Positions 55,294 to 64,000 of a DNA stretch of 64,000 nt are shown here, piece by piece. This DNA comes from Acidisarcina polymorpha. Lineage in GTDB: Bacteria > Acidobacteriota > Terriglobia > Terriglobales > Acidobacteriaceae. The DNA lies in the NCBI RefSeq assembly GCF_003330725.1, contig NZ_CP030840.1:1798001-1862000 (forward strand), in the 5' to 3' direction. Both the position numbers and the translations under genes were made by a program. The notes beneath the pieces were generated by a model. That model ran no database searches, was not told the origin of the DNA, and saw only the letters and a program-made list of their open reading frames with translations. Position 1 is the stretch's first letter. Every line of letters starts with the position of its first letter.

Positions 55294-56691
55294 CTACTTT
55301 CCAACTGTTTCGAAGAAACGAATCACCGACTCAATGCCTCGATAGAAATTGGCCAGGTGAAATTTCTCATTTGGCGCGTGAAGATTGTCATCCGGCAGGC
55401 CGAAGCCCATCATAATACTAGGGATCTTCAAGTGCCGCTCAAAATCCCCAACGATTGGGATCGACCCACCAGAGCGAATGAATACAGTCTCCGCGTGCCA
55501 CACTTCATGCAGCGCTTCGGTGGCGGCTTGAACATAAGCGTTCGCGGTGCCAATCACCAGCGGCTCTCCTGAATGGATCAGCCGGACATCGAGCGTGATT
55601 CCGCTCGGTGCGAGCGATTCGACATAAGCCTTGTAACGCTCGAAGCTCTCAGCCGCAGTCATCTCCGGTACCAGCCGCATCGAAACCTTCGCAACTGCTT
55701 TGGCAGGGATGACCGTCTTCGCACCGGCGCCAATAAATCCGCCTGGCATTCCGTGCACATCGAGCGTCGGTCGGGCCCAGGTACGTTCGAGGACTGAATA
55801 GCCAGATTCGCCGGTGAGCACTGGAGACCCTACCTCGGTCCTCCGGTACTCTTCTTCATTAAAAGGCAGCTTTTCCCATGCGGCCAGCTCGGCGGCTGAG
55901 GGCGTGGCAACCCGATCGTAGAACCCAGGAATCAGGATCCGGCCACTGGCGTCTTTGAGCTGCGCAATGATCTGCGCAAGCGCGATGAATGGATTCGGCG
56001 CCGCCCCGCCGTAGATACCCGAATGCAAATCGGTCTTTGCGCCTCGCGCCTCGATCTCGGTATAGATCATGCCCCGCAATCCCACACACAGGGTCGGCAA
56101 ACCCAGCGCAAACATCTCAGTATCGGATATCAGGGCAAAGTCCGCTTTGAGCCGCTCCGGATGTTCGCGCACAAAACTGGCAATCGATTCGCCCCCGACC
56201 TCCTCCTCGCCTTCCAGAATGACTCGCACGTTCAGTGGTAGCTTCCCGTCCGCAGCTAGCAGAGATTCCAGGGCTTTGACGTGGATATACATCTGGCCCT
56301 TATCGTCTACTGCGCCGCGAGCATAGATATTGCCGTCCCGCTCAGCCGGTTCGAAGGGCGGTGAGATCCACTCATCCAGAGGATCGGGTGGCTGGACATC
56401 ATAGTGTCCGTAGGCCAGGCAAGTCGGCTTGCCCTCGGCATGAAGCCAGTCCGCATAGACAAGTGGATGATTTAACCCGCCTTTGGTCGGAACGTCGATT
56501 AGTTCGACATGCTCCATGCCGATCCGTTTCAGCTCGGCGGCTAAAACTTCAGCAGCATGGCGAACATCGCCCTCGTGCTCGGGGAGCGTCGAGATCGAGG
56601 GAATGCGAAGCAGCGACTTCAACTCCGCAAGAAAGCGCGGTTGGTTCGCTTGTGAATAACTGACCGCCGCAGATACGTCGCTAGTACTCAT
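55294..56691 (-). CDS. M20-family dipeptidase (CNDP-like)
   Basis: A 465-residue cytoplasmic metallopeptidase. The metal ligands are in LAYGHYDVQPPDP, ARGAVDDKGQ, EGEEEVGGES, ISDTEM and, near the C-terminus, a His in DDNLHAPNEKFHLANFYRG. The dimerisation lid (residues about 200-380, LRGMIYTEIEARGAKTDLHSG) lies between. The arrangement fits the CNDP/PepV-like dipeptidase branch, which cleaves dipeptides such as carnosine-like substrates. It has no signal peptide. Confidence 0.93.
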   Translation of the reverse strand: MSTSDVSAAVSYSQANQPRFLAELKSLLRIPSISTLPEHEGDVRHAAEVLAAELKRIGMEHVELIDVPTKGGLNHPLVYADWLHAEGKPTCLAYGHYDVQPPDPLDEWISPPFEPAERDGNIYARGAVDDKGQMYIHVKALESLLAADGKLPLNVRVILEGEEEVGGESIASFVREHPERLKADFALISDTEMFALGLPTLCVGLRGMIYTEIEARGAKTDLHSGIYGGAAPNPFIALAQIIAQLKDASGRILIPGFYDRVATPSAAELAAWEKLPFNEEEYRRTEVGSPVLTGESGYSVLERTWARPTLDVHGMPGGFIGAGAKTVIPAKAVAKVSMRLVPEMTAAESFERYKAYVESLAPSGITLDVRLIHSGEPLVIGTANAYVQAATEALHEVWHAETVFIRSGGSIPIVGDFERHLKIPSIMMGFGLPDDNLHAPNEKFHLANFYRGIESVIRFFETVGK

Positions 56692-56835
56692 AGAAGCTTG
56701 ATCTCCCTAGTGAATCTACACCAGTGGAATGTCGGCTTTTTCCCGATAAGCCTACATAACCAGTGCCGATACCTTACAGTACCTTTGTTTTTGTACTCAA
56801 CTGGTCTCTGGCCTCCCCACCTCAGCTCGGCCTCG

Positions 56836-58029
56836 TCACAGGCCCCCGGTGACCCCGGCCCCGGCGTGCGATTCGAGCTTCTCCAAGCGTCGCTTCAACC
56901 ACCAGCGAACATCATTCGTATGCGATTCGAAGAGCAGATAATTGCCATACGCAAAGAAAATCGCGGCGACCAGGGGGAGCAGCGCAAGGCACAGGTGAAC
57001 CAGATCGGCCGGCCATAATCGCTCCCGAAAACACAGCCGCTGCATGAGCAGCAGGAACGGCAGATGAGTGAGATAAAGGGTATAAGACATCTCAGAAAGA
57101 AGGACCGCGAGGAGGGCATAGGGTCTCCCTGCGGGAGCGGAAGACAGTGCAACCCAGATCAATGCCATGGCGATCAGGGTGATGACATAATCGGCTGCAT
57201 ATCCATTCAATCGATGAGCACCCGATGCCACTACCGCGAGTAGTAGAGCCATAATGGCTGCGCCACCGATCAGGCGCCGGCTGATCGGAGAGTTGAGCAG
57301 ACGCTTCCTCGCCAACAACCCGATTGCTACACCCGCCAGCCAGCAAAGGAACAGAGCGGTCACCTGGCTACCGAGAAACCAGCCCGTTCCGGCAAGCAAT
57401 AGGAGACAGAAGAGCCAGCCAGAACGGCGCACCAGCGTCAAAGCGAGAAACGGAAAGACGACGTAATACCAGAACTCGCAACTCAGGCTCCACAGCGGCG
57501 AATTGGAACCGAACCATCCGGTATGAATGTTCTGCAGGAAGAAGAGGCTGCCGAAGAAATCCCGAAACGAGTCGAAGTGTGCCGTGGCGAAGCCCGCTTC
57601 AGACAGATCGTTGAAATACGCCCAGCGGCTTACCGGATTGATTCGTCCAATCCAGTCGAAGACCGCCGTCAGCAGCAACGCCGGGATAAGGACGACATAG
57701 AGCCGGCTCAAGCGATTCAGCAGATATTCTCGCCAGGACCAACGCCCTTGCGCAATTGCATTGAGCACCGACATGCCGACCAGATACCCACTCAGGACGA
57801 AAAAGAAGATCACCGCCGCCCGGACCAGATAGTGGTCAATATAAAGGAATTTGACCAGGAGCCCGGAACCCGCCTGATGATACGGCACAAAGAAGGTCTG
57901 GCGAATGTGGGTGCAGACAACGCTCACCGCCGCCAGCCCCCGCATGGCGTCCAGATGGACGTTACGTCCTGGCCGAGGCGGAGAGGCCTGCATGGGATTC
58001 AAGGAGAGGGGTTCCACCATTGCAGCCAT
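56836..58029 (-). CDS. Acyltransferase-3 (OafA/YrhL-type) membrane protein
   Basis: A 397-residue integral membrane protein with about ten helices. NVHLDAMRGLAAVSVVCTHIRQTFF carries the R..A...V...H motif of the acyltransferase-3 family, and FFVLSGYLVGMSVLN and LWSLSCEFWYYVVFPFL follow. It transfers acyl (often acetyl) groups to cell-surface polysaccharides; the substrate is unknown. The start is ATG 58029 or the in-frame ATG nine bases inside. Confidence 0.92.
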   Translation of the reverse strand: MAAMVEPLSLNPMQASPPRPGRNVHLDAMRGLAAVSVVCTHIRQTFFVPYHQAGSGLLVKFLYIDHYLVRAAVIFFFVLSGYLVGMSVLNAIAQGRWSWREYLLNRLSRLYVVLIPALLLTAVFDWIGRINPVSRWAYFNDLSEAGFATAHFDSFRDFFGSLFFLQNIHTGWFGSNSPLWSLSCEFWYYVVFPFLALTLVRRSGWLFCLLLLAGTGWFLGSQVTALFLCWLAGVAIGLLARKRLLNSPISRRLIGGAAIMALLLAVVASGAHRLNGYAADYVITLIAMALIWVALSSAPAGRPYALLAVLLSEMSYTLYLTHLPFLLLMQRLCFRERLWPADLVHLCLALLPLVAAIFFAYGNYLLFESHTNDVRWWLKRRLEKLESHAGAGVTGGL

Positions 58030-58098
58030 CCCGTGCGTCGGAATTCCGGGCCTGTCAACACTGTCTCGCTCGCAAACGGCACCCCACCGCGCAAAACT

Positions 58099-58428
58099 TT
58101 AGTAGCGAGGCACTTGAGGATCAATCTCACGCGACCAGGCGTCAATGCCTCCACGCAACGATTGCACCTTTTCGAGACCCTGATTGCGGAGCCATACAGC
58201 CACGTTCATCGAGCGCACGCCAGCATGGCAGATGGTCACAATGTGGTCTTCGGGATCGAACTCCTGAAGGCGGCCCGGAATCTCCCCCATCGGCACCAGC
58301 ACACTGCCTTCAATCTTGGCGGTTGCGTATTCCCAGGGCTCACGCACGTCGAGCAACACCAAGTCCGGCGGTTTACCCGCGGAAATCTTGGAGGATAATT
58401 CAGTGGTAGAAATTTCAACATCCAGCAT
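58099..58428 (-). CDS. Rhodanese-domain sulfurtransferase
   Basis: A 109-residue single rhodanese domain. LVLLDVREPWEYATAKIEGSVLVPMGEI precedes the active-site loop ICHAGVRSMNVA, with Cys67 as the persulfide-carrying nucleophile, and LRGGIDAWSREIDPQVPRY ends the domain. This resembles stand-alone GlpE-like or ThiS-like sulfur carriers. The chosen ATG 58428 is uncertain: an in-frame ATG at 58479 adds 17 residues. It lies about 70 bases from the acyltransferase gene on the same strand. Confidence 0.9.
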   Translation of the reverse strand: MLDVEISTTELSSKISAGKPPDLVLLDVREPWEYATAKIEGSVLVPMGEIPGRLQEFDPEDHIVTICHAGVRSMNVAVWLRNQGLEKVQSLRGGIDAWSREIDPQVPRY

Positions 58429-58614
58429 ATTTCTGAGGATACACACCATCTTCATGAAAGAAGTAGGGTCGTTCGACACCAGCGGCCATTCAAGGGCCGC
58501 CCTATGTGCGTGGCTTCAGGCAGAGACTTCCGCGGCGTGGTCGACCGGCCTAACGTTCTCAAGCTCGCAGGACCAGCATCGTCAGGACAAGCACAGGCCA
58601 AGTATGCCCGGATG

Positions 58615-60075
58615 TCAGCCATTTGAGAGCTCGAGTGAGGCTCCCCCTGCCACCGGCAAACCACCGTTCTGTTCCGACCGGATGCTCTTCCGGGAATAGT
58701 CGCAAACCAACAACGTCAAGTCATCGTCCTGGGTGACTGACCACTGCTGCACCGTAGAGAGGATAAGCTCGACCGCTTGCGACTGTGGCAAACCGGCGCT
58801 CTTCTGCAGCAGCGCCTGTAGACGTTTCTGGCCAAACTCCTCCTTGGCTTCATTGGCTGCTTCGAGGATGCCGTCCGTATAAAGCAGCAGACGGTCGCCC
58901 GGCTGCAAACTGCATGCGTGATTGCTGTAGCCTGAAAAGGTAAATGCGGCGAGCATTAACCCGTTTTCCTCTATCTCTACCACTTCCCCATTGCGAAGCA
59001 AAAGCATCGGAGGATGGCCGGCCGCTGAATAACGCAATTCTCCCGTCTTCGCATCGAGGTGGACATAGGCGGCGGTAATGAACTGCTGCTGGGTGTTGCC
59101 GCAAAGCGAGAGGTTCATACCTCGCAGCAACTCCGCTGGATCGCGAACATTGTCTCGTTGCGAGCTGGCTGCCAGTTTTACCATAGAAGCGATCAGCGCT
59201 GCTGGTACCCCATGCCCGGAGACGTCAGCGATCAGGAGGCCGGCTTCCCGGCTGTCGGAGATCAGAAAATCATAAAAGTCTCCGGCAACTGAGGTCATCG
59301 GAAGATACCGGGCGGTGACACTGAAATCAGTGGATTCAGGAAAATTGCCGGGAAGAATGGACAACTGGATCCGCTTTGCAATCTCAAGTTCTTTCTGGAT
59401 TTCACCGAACTGTGCCTCCCGCTCGACAGTCTGGCGGGCGGCGACATAGCCCAGGCAACCAAGAAAGACAGCGAAGCCGTAAGGTTCGACCCTCTGGTAG
59501 CGGTGCAATAAGCCGCTGATGTTTCCATAAATCACAAAAGCGGCAAAGACCAGCAAGCCTCTCCGAATGACGATGAAGTCTGGGGTAGCATTTCGCCGCC
59601 CGAAAGAGAGGACGACTCCCGCAATCGTCGCCATAATCACGATGGTGTCGTTGATGAGGTCGAGCTCAGACCGCGATACTCCCAGCAAAGCCGCGACAAA
59701 CAGCGCCAGAAAGATTGCCGCTAGCAGAGGGACTAAAATCCGGGAGAAACGAGTGAGAAATCCGGCTTCGCGGAAGAAGAAAAAGGCGGGGATCGGCACC
59801 AGATAGCCGATCGCTACCTCGAGATTTAAAAAAAAGGAAGTGTGAGGCAGCTCGAACCGGATCAGACCAGTGTCTGTCCATAGGCGGGTACCGTAGAGGA
59901 AAGCGAACAGCGCCAGCCAAAGGAGCAGCGGATCCAATCGCCTGCGCAGCAGAGAGAACCCCGCAGCCACAATGCCGACGGTTACGAACGCCGATCCCAA
60001 AAACAGATACACTTGATCTTGGTGAATGCTCCGTAGAATCTCGCTGGCCGAATATTGTGGGTCGGGTGCGTTCAT
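58615..60075 (-). CDS. SpoIIE-type PP2C serine phosphatase with membrane sensor region
   Basis: A 486-residue membrane-bound regulator. The first 215 residues contain about six to seven hydrophobic helices, forming a sensory region. A short coiled-coil (QFGEIQKELEIAKRIQLSILP) connects to the PP2C-like phosphatase domain with SVAGDFYDFLISD, LLIADVSGHGVPAALIASMV, AGHPPMLLL, LLLYTDGILEAAN and the last metal Asp-containing DDDLTLLVCDY. It would dephosphorylate an anti-sigma-factor antagonist. It is divergent from the response regulator gene, separated by 120 bases. Confidence 0.92.
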   Translation of the reverse strand: MNAPDPQYSASEILRSIHQDQVYLFLGSAFVTVGIVAAGFSLLRRRLDPLLLWLALFAFLYGTRLWTDTGLIRFELPHTSFFLNLEVAIGYLVPIPAFFFFREAGFLTRFSRILVPLLAAIFLALFVAALLGVSRSELDLINDTIVIMATIAGVVLSFGRRNATPDFIVIRRGLLVFAAFVIYGNISGLLHRYQRVEPYGFAVFLGCLGYVAARQTVEREAQFGEIQKELEIAKRIQLSILPGNFPESTDFSVTARYLPMTSVAGDFYDFLISDSREAGLLIADVSGHGVPAALIASMVKLAASSQRDNVRDPAELLRGMNLSLCGNTQQQFITAAYVHLDAKTGELRYSAAGHPPMLLLRNGEVVEIEENGLMLAAFTFSGYSNHACSLQPGDRLLLYTDGILEAANEAKEEFGQKRLQALLQKSAGLPQSQAVELILSTVQQWSVTQDDDLTLLVCDYSRKSIRSEQNGGLPVAGGASLELSNG

Positions 60076-60195
60076 GCGACCCGATCTTAAACCATTTGTC
60101 AGCCTTGAATCGCCACGGCCGCGGATCAGTCCTGCTCACTCCGTGATACAAGTAGACAAACACCACACGCAGGGCCGCTCAGGAAAAACCATTCC

Positions 60196-61608
60196 ATGGG
60201 AAATCAAGAAAAAGTCCTCATTGTCGAAGACGAACTCCACGCCTTGGTAGGTTTGGCTGAACTCGTCACCGGATGGGGTTATCGAACGGAGACCGCAAGG
60301 GATGGCGTTGAAGCGCTCGAAAAAACCCAGTCGTGGTCTCCCGGAATCGTCGTCACTGATTTAAAGATGCCGAGGATGGATGGCATCGAACTCCTCGGAA
60401 AACTCAGTGAACTGAAGCAAAATCAGGCAGTTATCGTCCTGACCGCGCAAGGCAACATTCAGCGCGCGGTCGAAGCGATGAAGTTGGGGGCCTACGATTT
60501 CATCCAAAAGCCAGTAGACGCCACCCGTCTCCGCACCATTTTGGCGAATGCCAGCCGCCAGCGCGACACCGAGCGGGAGCTGGAAATTACCCGCCGCAAG
60601 CTGCGGGACACTGGCTTTCTCGGTTCCATGGTCGGAGCCTCAAAGAAAATGCAGCAGACCTTCGCCATGATCGAGCGGGTCGCCCCGAGCAACGTCTCCG
60701 TGCTGATTACCGGCGAGAGCGGGACCGGCAAAGAACTGGTTGCACGGACCCTGCATGAGCTCAGTCCGCGTAAACCGAAGCCGTTTGTGGCGGTGAATTG
60801 CGCCGCCATCCCGGAAACCCTGATCGAGAGTGAAATTTTCGGTCATGAACGCGGCTCGTTTACCGGCGCGGTTGAACGCCGTGCGGGCTGCTTCGAACTC
60901 GCCGAGGAGGGCACGCTGCTGCTCGATGAGATCGGCGAAATGCCTATCGGTACCCAGGCCAAGCTGTTACGCGTCCTTGAGGACCGCAAGCTGCGCCGTC
61001 TGGGCAGCAAGATTGAGTCGGACATCGACGTCCGGGTCTTGGCAGCAACCAATAAAGACCCGGAACACGCAGTCGCCGCCGGTGAACTGCGCGGCGATCT
61101 CTACTACCGCCTCAACGTCTTCAATATTCATATGCCTCCGTTGCGTGAGCACAAGGAAGACATTCCAGCTATTACTGACGCTATCCTCCGTGATATGAAC
61201 GTGAAGCATGAGCGTCACGTCAATGGAATCGATGACGAAATGCTATCCCGGCTCCTGGCTTATGATTGGCCGGGAAACGTGCGCGAACTTCGCAACACGG
61301 TGGAGCGGGCCGTTATCCTCTGCGGGGAAGGATATCTCAGCGCCCGTGACCTGCCGCCAGGCTTCGGGAGCCGTTCGGTGCTGACCACCCCCGATCCGTC
61401 GCCCAATGCAGTTCAGGTGGAAGTGGGGACGACGGTTGATGAGGCCGAGCGGCGGCTCATTCTGAAGACGCTCGAGTCAACCATGAACAACAAAACCCGG
61501 GCCGCAGAGATCCTGGGAATAAGCTTGAAGACCATGCACAACAAGCTCAAGGAGTATGGCAACGTTGCGAGCGGCAACGGTACGCTTGGCTCTGAAGGCG
61601 ACGACTAG
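60196..61608 (+). CDS. NtrC-family sigma-54-dependent response regulator
   Basis: A 470-residue transcription activator. The receiver domain (1-120) has EDE and the phospho-acceptor Asp55 in VVTDLKMPRMDG, with Lys in IQKPV. The AAA domain includes Walker A ITGESGTGKELVARTLH, a sigma-54 loop written GSFTGA (residues 220-225; most relatives have GAFTGA) and Walker B TLLLDEIGEMP. A Fis-type helix-turn-helix (TRAAEILGISLKTMHNKLKEYG) ends the protein. The histidine kinase gene downstream should be its partner. The Ser is a known tolerated variation. Confidence 0.95.
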   Translation: MGNQEKVLIVEDELHALVGLAELVTGWGYRTETARDGVEALEKTQSWSPGIVVTDLKMPRMDGIELLGKLSELKQNQAVIVLTAQGNIQRAVEAMKLGAYDFIQKPVDATRLRTILANASRQRDTERELEITRRKLRDTGFLGSMVGASKKMQQTFAMIERVAPSNVSVLITGESGTGKELVARTLHELSPRKPKPFVAVNCAAIPETLIESEIFGHERGSFTGAVERRAGCFELAEEGTLLLDEIGEMPIGTQAKLLRVLEDRKLRRLGSKIESDIDVRVLAATNKDPEHAVAAGELRGDLYYRLNVFNIHMPPLREHKEDIPAITDAILRDMNVKHERHVNGIDDEMLSRLLAYDWPGNVRELRNTVERAVILCGEGYLSARDLPPGFGSRSVLTTPDPSPNAVQVEVGTTVDEAERRLILKTLESTMNNKTRAAEILGISLKTMHNKLKEYGNVASGNGTLGSEGDD

Positions 61609-61869
61609 CAACAGGCAGATCGAAGGAGGGCGTTTGGCTGCCCTTTCCATAGAGAGGGCGGACAGAGCTCGCATGGATGCGCTGCCAAATCTGTAGTAGT
61701 TTCGTAAAACCCCTCCTGCAATCGCTATCGTCTGGTATAAACCGATGTTTTGGGGCGTCGCGCACAGATCAGGCATGCCGTAAGGGTCCAGGCGGCCGCG
61801 ACAGTTCGTTTGGAGGAGTCGCAGGCAAAATCGTTGCCGCATTTTCATACGTGAGGAATCGACGCTGTC

Positions 61870-63798
61870 GTGAGACTCAAGACCAAACTCGTGCTTGCTA
61901 TCACCGGACTGGTGTTCGTGATGGTCACCGTCCTGTCGATCCTGTACTTGAGCCAACTGCTGCATCAGCAGGTGGAGCAGTCCTTTTCCTCCAATGACAT
62001 TCTGGCTCATCAAATCGTCTTCGCCACCCGGCATGCGCTTGAAATCGGCTTCAAAAACCATCCCGTCGACTCGAAGCATCCCGAGGAACTGCGAAAGTCG
62101 GTAGCCGTCTCGCTTCGCGAAGACCAGGGTCTTTCGGCGATGCTGAACTCGGTGATCCGGTATTCGCCGACTGTCTTCGACATCTCGATCGCCGACTGGA
62201 ATGGCCTCATCCTTGTCAGCACGGATGTCGGGCAGAACGATCAACCGGTTCCCCCTCGCCCGGATTTCTCAGAGATGCGCAATGGCACACTGGTTCATCT
62301 CATCCAGGCGGTCTTCGGCAAACCACGGGTGTATGACGTGTCTCTGGGCGCCGAGCGGAATGGCGAACGTGAGCAGAACGGAAAGCCCTTCCTCACTGTC
62401 CGCATTGGCATTCGCAGTAGCTTCCTGAGCAACTCCTTCCAGCCATGGCTGATTGGCGCCTTCACCTTTTCAGGAGTGGCAATTCTTGGTGCGCTGCTCG
62501 TCTCCGCGTTCGTAGCAAATCTCGCCCTGCAGCCCCTCACCCAGATCAGCGAACGCCTCGATGCATTCGCCCAAGCGGAAATGACGGGAGAATTGGAGAG
62601 CGGCTACTCGAGCGATGCAGTCGTCCAGGTGTCCTACAAAATTGAGCGTCTGGGCCGGCGCATGCGGAATGTCGAAGAGGTCTTCTCCGCGCTCAAGGAG
62701 AATCTCGACCAGATCATGACCAATCTCGAAGACGGCATCCTGCTCTTCACCCGGGATGCGCGTGCCGTGCTGGTCAGCGACTCGGTGGAACGCTTTCTCG
62801 GTATGGGAAGGAACCAGATTCTCGGCGTCGAGATACACGAAATCTTCGATCGAACCACGGTGCTCGGCTCGACGGTTCGGGACGCCTTCGACGCCGGCGT
62901 TTCGATCGTTCAAGAAGAAATCACCACGGAGACCGGGCGGCGCGTCCAGATCTCCCTCGATTTTATCCACGACGATCATCAGGCCGACCGCCGCCAGACC
63001 CTGGGAGCGCTCCTCACTTTGCACGATCTCGAATCCGTCAGGGAAATCGAGAGCGAACTGGAGCTGTCTCGCAGAATGGCGGCGATCGGGAGGCTCACCT
63101 CCGGGGTGGGCCACGAGGTCAAAAACCCGATCAACGCGATCGTTGTCCATCTCGAGCTTCTACGCAACAAACTAGACGGCTCCGATGATCGAGCGCTTCG
63201 CCATCTCGAGATCATCCAGAGCGAGATCCAGCGGCTGGACCGGGTAGTACAAACTTTGGTCGACTTCTCCCGCCCGGTCGAGTTGCAATTGCAGGAACAG
63301 GATCTTCGCGAGGTTGTCTCCAGCGTGCTTCTGCTTGCGTCGGCCGAGTTTGAGACCCGCGACGTTCAGGTAACCAGCCTGTTGCCCGACAGTCCGGTGC
63401 TGGCAAAGATCGATTCCGATTTGATGAAGCAGGCCCTTCTCAACGTAGTTCTAAATGGCGCGCAGGCCATGGCCGACGGTGGAAAGCTGGAAGTCAAGCT
63501 GAACGCTGACGGCCGGATCGCCACCATCAGCATCCGCGACCACGGCGAAGGTATCCCCGAGGAGATCCGCCAGAAGATCTTCGATCTGTACTTTACGACC
63601 AAGCGGGACGGAAGTGGGATTGGCTTAGCCATGACTTATCGGATTCTTCAACTACATAATGGCCAGGTTGACGTACAATCACAGCCTGGGAAAGGTACAA
63701 CTTTTGTGTTAGCTCTGCCTTTGTCCAATGTCACTGATGTAAGACTGCGCAATTTTCTGCCAACTGGCACGGCGCTCTCTAAGGAGCCGAGAGGATGA
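61870..63798 (+). CDS. Sensor histidine kinase, PAS-type, partner of the NtrC-like regulator
   Basis: A 642-residue membrane kinase. An N-terminal helix (about 5-28), an extracytoplasmic sensor domain (about 30-190), a second helix (about 198-220), HAMP, a PAS-like domain (about 275-395), then the HisKA domain with the phospho-acceptor His415 in [15 protein letters not shown] and the ATPase domain ([48 protein letters not shown]). The start is GTG. The gene overlaps the next by ATGA. It lies 261 bases after the regulator; no other gene is between. Confidence 0.93.
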   Translation: MRLKTKLVLAITGLVFVMVTVLSILYLSQLLHQQVEQSFSSNDILAHQIVFATRHALEIGFKNHPVDSKHPEELRKSVAVSLREDQGLSAMLNSVIRYSPTVFDISIADWNGLILVSTDVGQNDQPVPPRPDFSEMRNGTLVHLIQAVFGKPRVYDVSLGAERNGEREQNGKPFLTVRIGIRSSFLSNSFQPWLIGAFTFSGVAILGALLVSAFVANLALQPLTQISERLDAFAQAEMTGELESGYSSDAVVQVSYKIERLGRRMRNVEEVFSALKENLDQIMTNLEDGILLFTRDARAVLVSDSVERFLGMGRNQILGVEIHEIFDRTTVLGSTVRDAFDAGVSIVQEEITTETGRRVQISLDFIHDDHQADRRQTLGALLTLHDLESVREIESELELSRRMAAIGRLTSGVGHEVKNPINAIVVHLELLRNKLDGSDDRALRHLEIIQSEIQRLDRVVQTLVDFSRPVELQLQEQDLREVVSSVLLLASAEFETRDVQVTSLLPDSPVLAKIDSDLMKQALLNVVLNGAQAMADGGKLEVKLNADGRIATISIRDHGEGIPEEIRQKIFDLYFTTKRDGSGIGLAMTYRILQLHNGQVDVQSQPGKGTTFVLALPLSNVTDVRLRNFLPTGTALSKEPRG

Positions 63799-64000
63799 AC
63801 TCCGCGGGCAAACACGCGGTGGTCACGCTGCTCATGATTTCGATCGCGGGTTGCGTGGAGAAGAAGACTACGCCCATTCAGCCGGCCACGGCTCAAGCTC
63901 CATCGACAGATGCGGGCAAGCCGGGAGCTTTGTACCCGCCGCCGCTCACATCGACGCAGTCTCAGCCCGAACAGCCACCCCCTCCGCCAGCTCCAGAGGT
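63795..64000 (+). CDS. Lipoprotein, partial at the right edge
   Basis: Starts at ATG 63795, overlapping the kinase stop codon by ATGA, so it is translationally coupled to the sensor kinase. The first 20 residues contain a short hydrophobic stretch (VVTLLMISI) with lipobox IAGC (Cys20). The following 50 residues are proline-rich (LYPPPLTSTQSQPEQPPPPPAP). The rest lies outside the window, so I cannot name it. The context suggests an envelope component monitored by or regulated with the two-component system. Confidence 0.75.
   Translation, partial: MNSAGKHAVVTLLMISIAGCVEKKTTPIQPATAQAPSTDAGKPGALYPPPLTSTQSQPEQPPPPPAPE

Overview
The window looks like chromosomal DNA of an acidobacterium, most probably of the Acidobacteriaceae/Terriglobia type. 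The evidence is two very large MacB/FtsX-like permeases of the acidobacterial ADOP kind (one coupled to a PadR repressor), an acidobacterial-type RNA polymerase omega subunit, lactonase-like beta-propeller lipoproteins, abundant glycoside hydrolases, GC-rich third codon positions and frequent GTG/TTG starts. I see no phage, integrase, insertion sequence, CRISPR array or rRNA operon. The content is mostly housekeeping with accessory single genes between.

Layout. 1-9.7 kb: possible gene end at the left edge, an ADOP permease, dihydroxyacetone kinase, an APC amino-acid/polyamine permease, an Anbu proteasome-like peptidase divergent from a transglutaminase-like protein, and a secreted serine hydrolase. 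9.9-15.2 kb: ankyrin protein, a PadR repressor with a palindromic operator and probably leaderless start, a second ADOP permease broken by a one-base frameshift, and Cu-Zn superoxide dismutase. 15.7-22.5 kb: tRNA-Ala(CGC) beside an AlaX-type alanyl-tRNA editing protein, small proteins, rho, rpoZ, a secreted HExxH protein and comM. 22.6-28.7 kb: GH3 glycosidase, L-serine dehydratase, a decayed GH31 remnant, a CPBP protease, a 25-residue Lys/Ala peptide with its own promoter and terminator, and rsmE. 28.8-38.2 kb, all on the minus strand: hrcA-grpE-dnaJ, polA, a conserved hypothetical, queA, a DUF374 acyltransferase and an isochorismatase-like protein. 38.3-44.7 kb: an ABC exporter pair, a sugar O-acetyltransferase, recG and an orphan MCE protein. 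44.9-50.2 kb: an M13 metallopeptidase and two tandem beta-propeller lipoproteins that share an almost identical promoter and leader. 50.2-58.4 kb: GT2 glycosyltransferase, SppA, an HU/IHF protein, PgeF, GH27 alpha-galactosidase, M20 peptidase, acyltransferase-3 and rhodanese. 58.6-64 kb: a SpoIIE-type phosphatase divergent from an NtrC-type regulator, a histidine kinase and a lipoprotein that runs off the right edge.

Themes. Several genes serve plant-polymer and sugar scavenging (GH3, GH27, GH31 remnant, serine hydrolase). Others form a stress and quality-control set (HrcA/GrpE/DnaJ, Anbu, SppA, CPBP protease, AlaX, SodC). The most interesting non-coding signal is the pair of leaders before the beta-propeller lipoproteins at 47.2 and 48.8 kb. 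They share -10 box spacing, a conserved GCTGC/GCAGC stem, a TCCCG segment able to pair either upstream or with CGGGA next to the ribosome binding site, and a 32-base identity across the start codon, although the coding sequences behind them have diverged widely.
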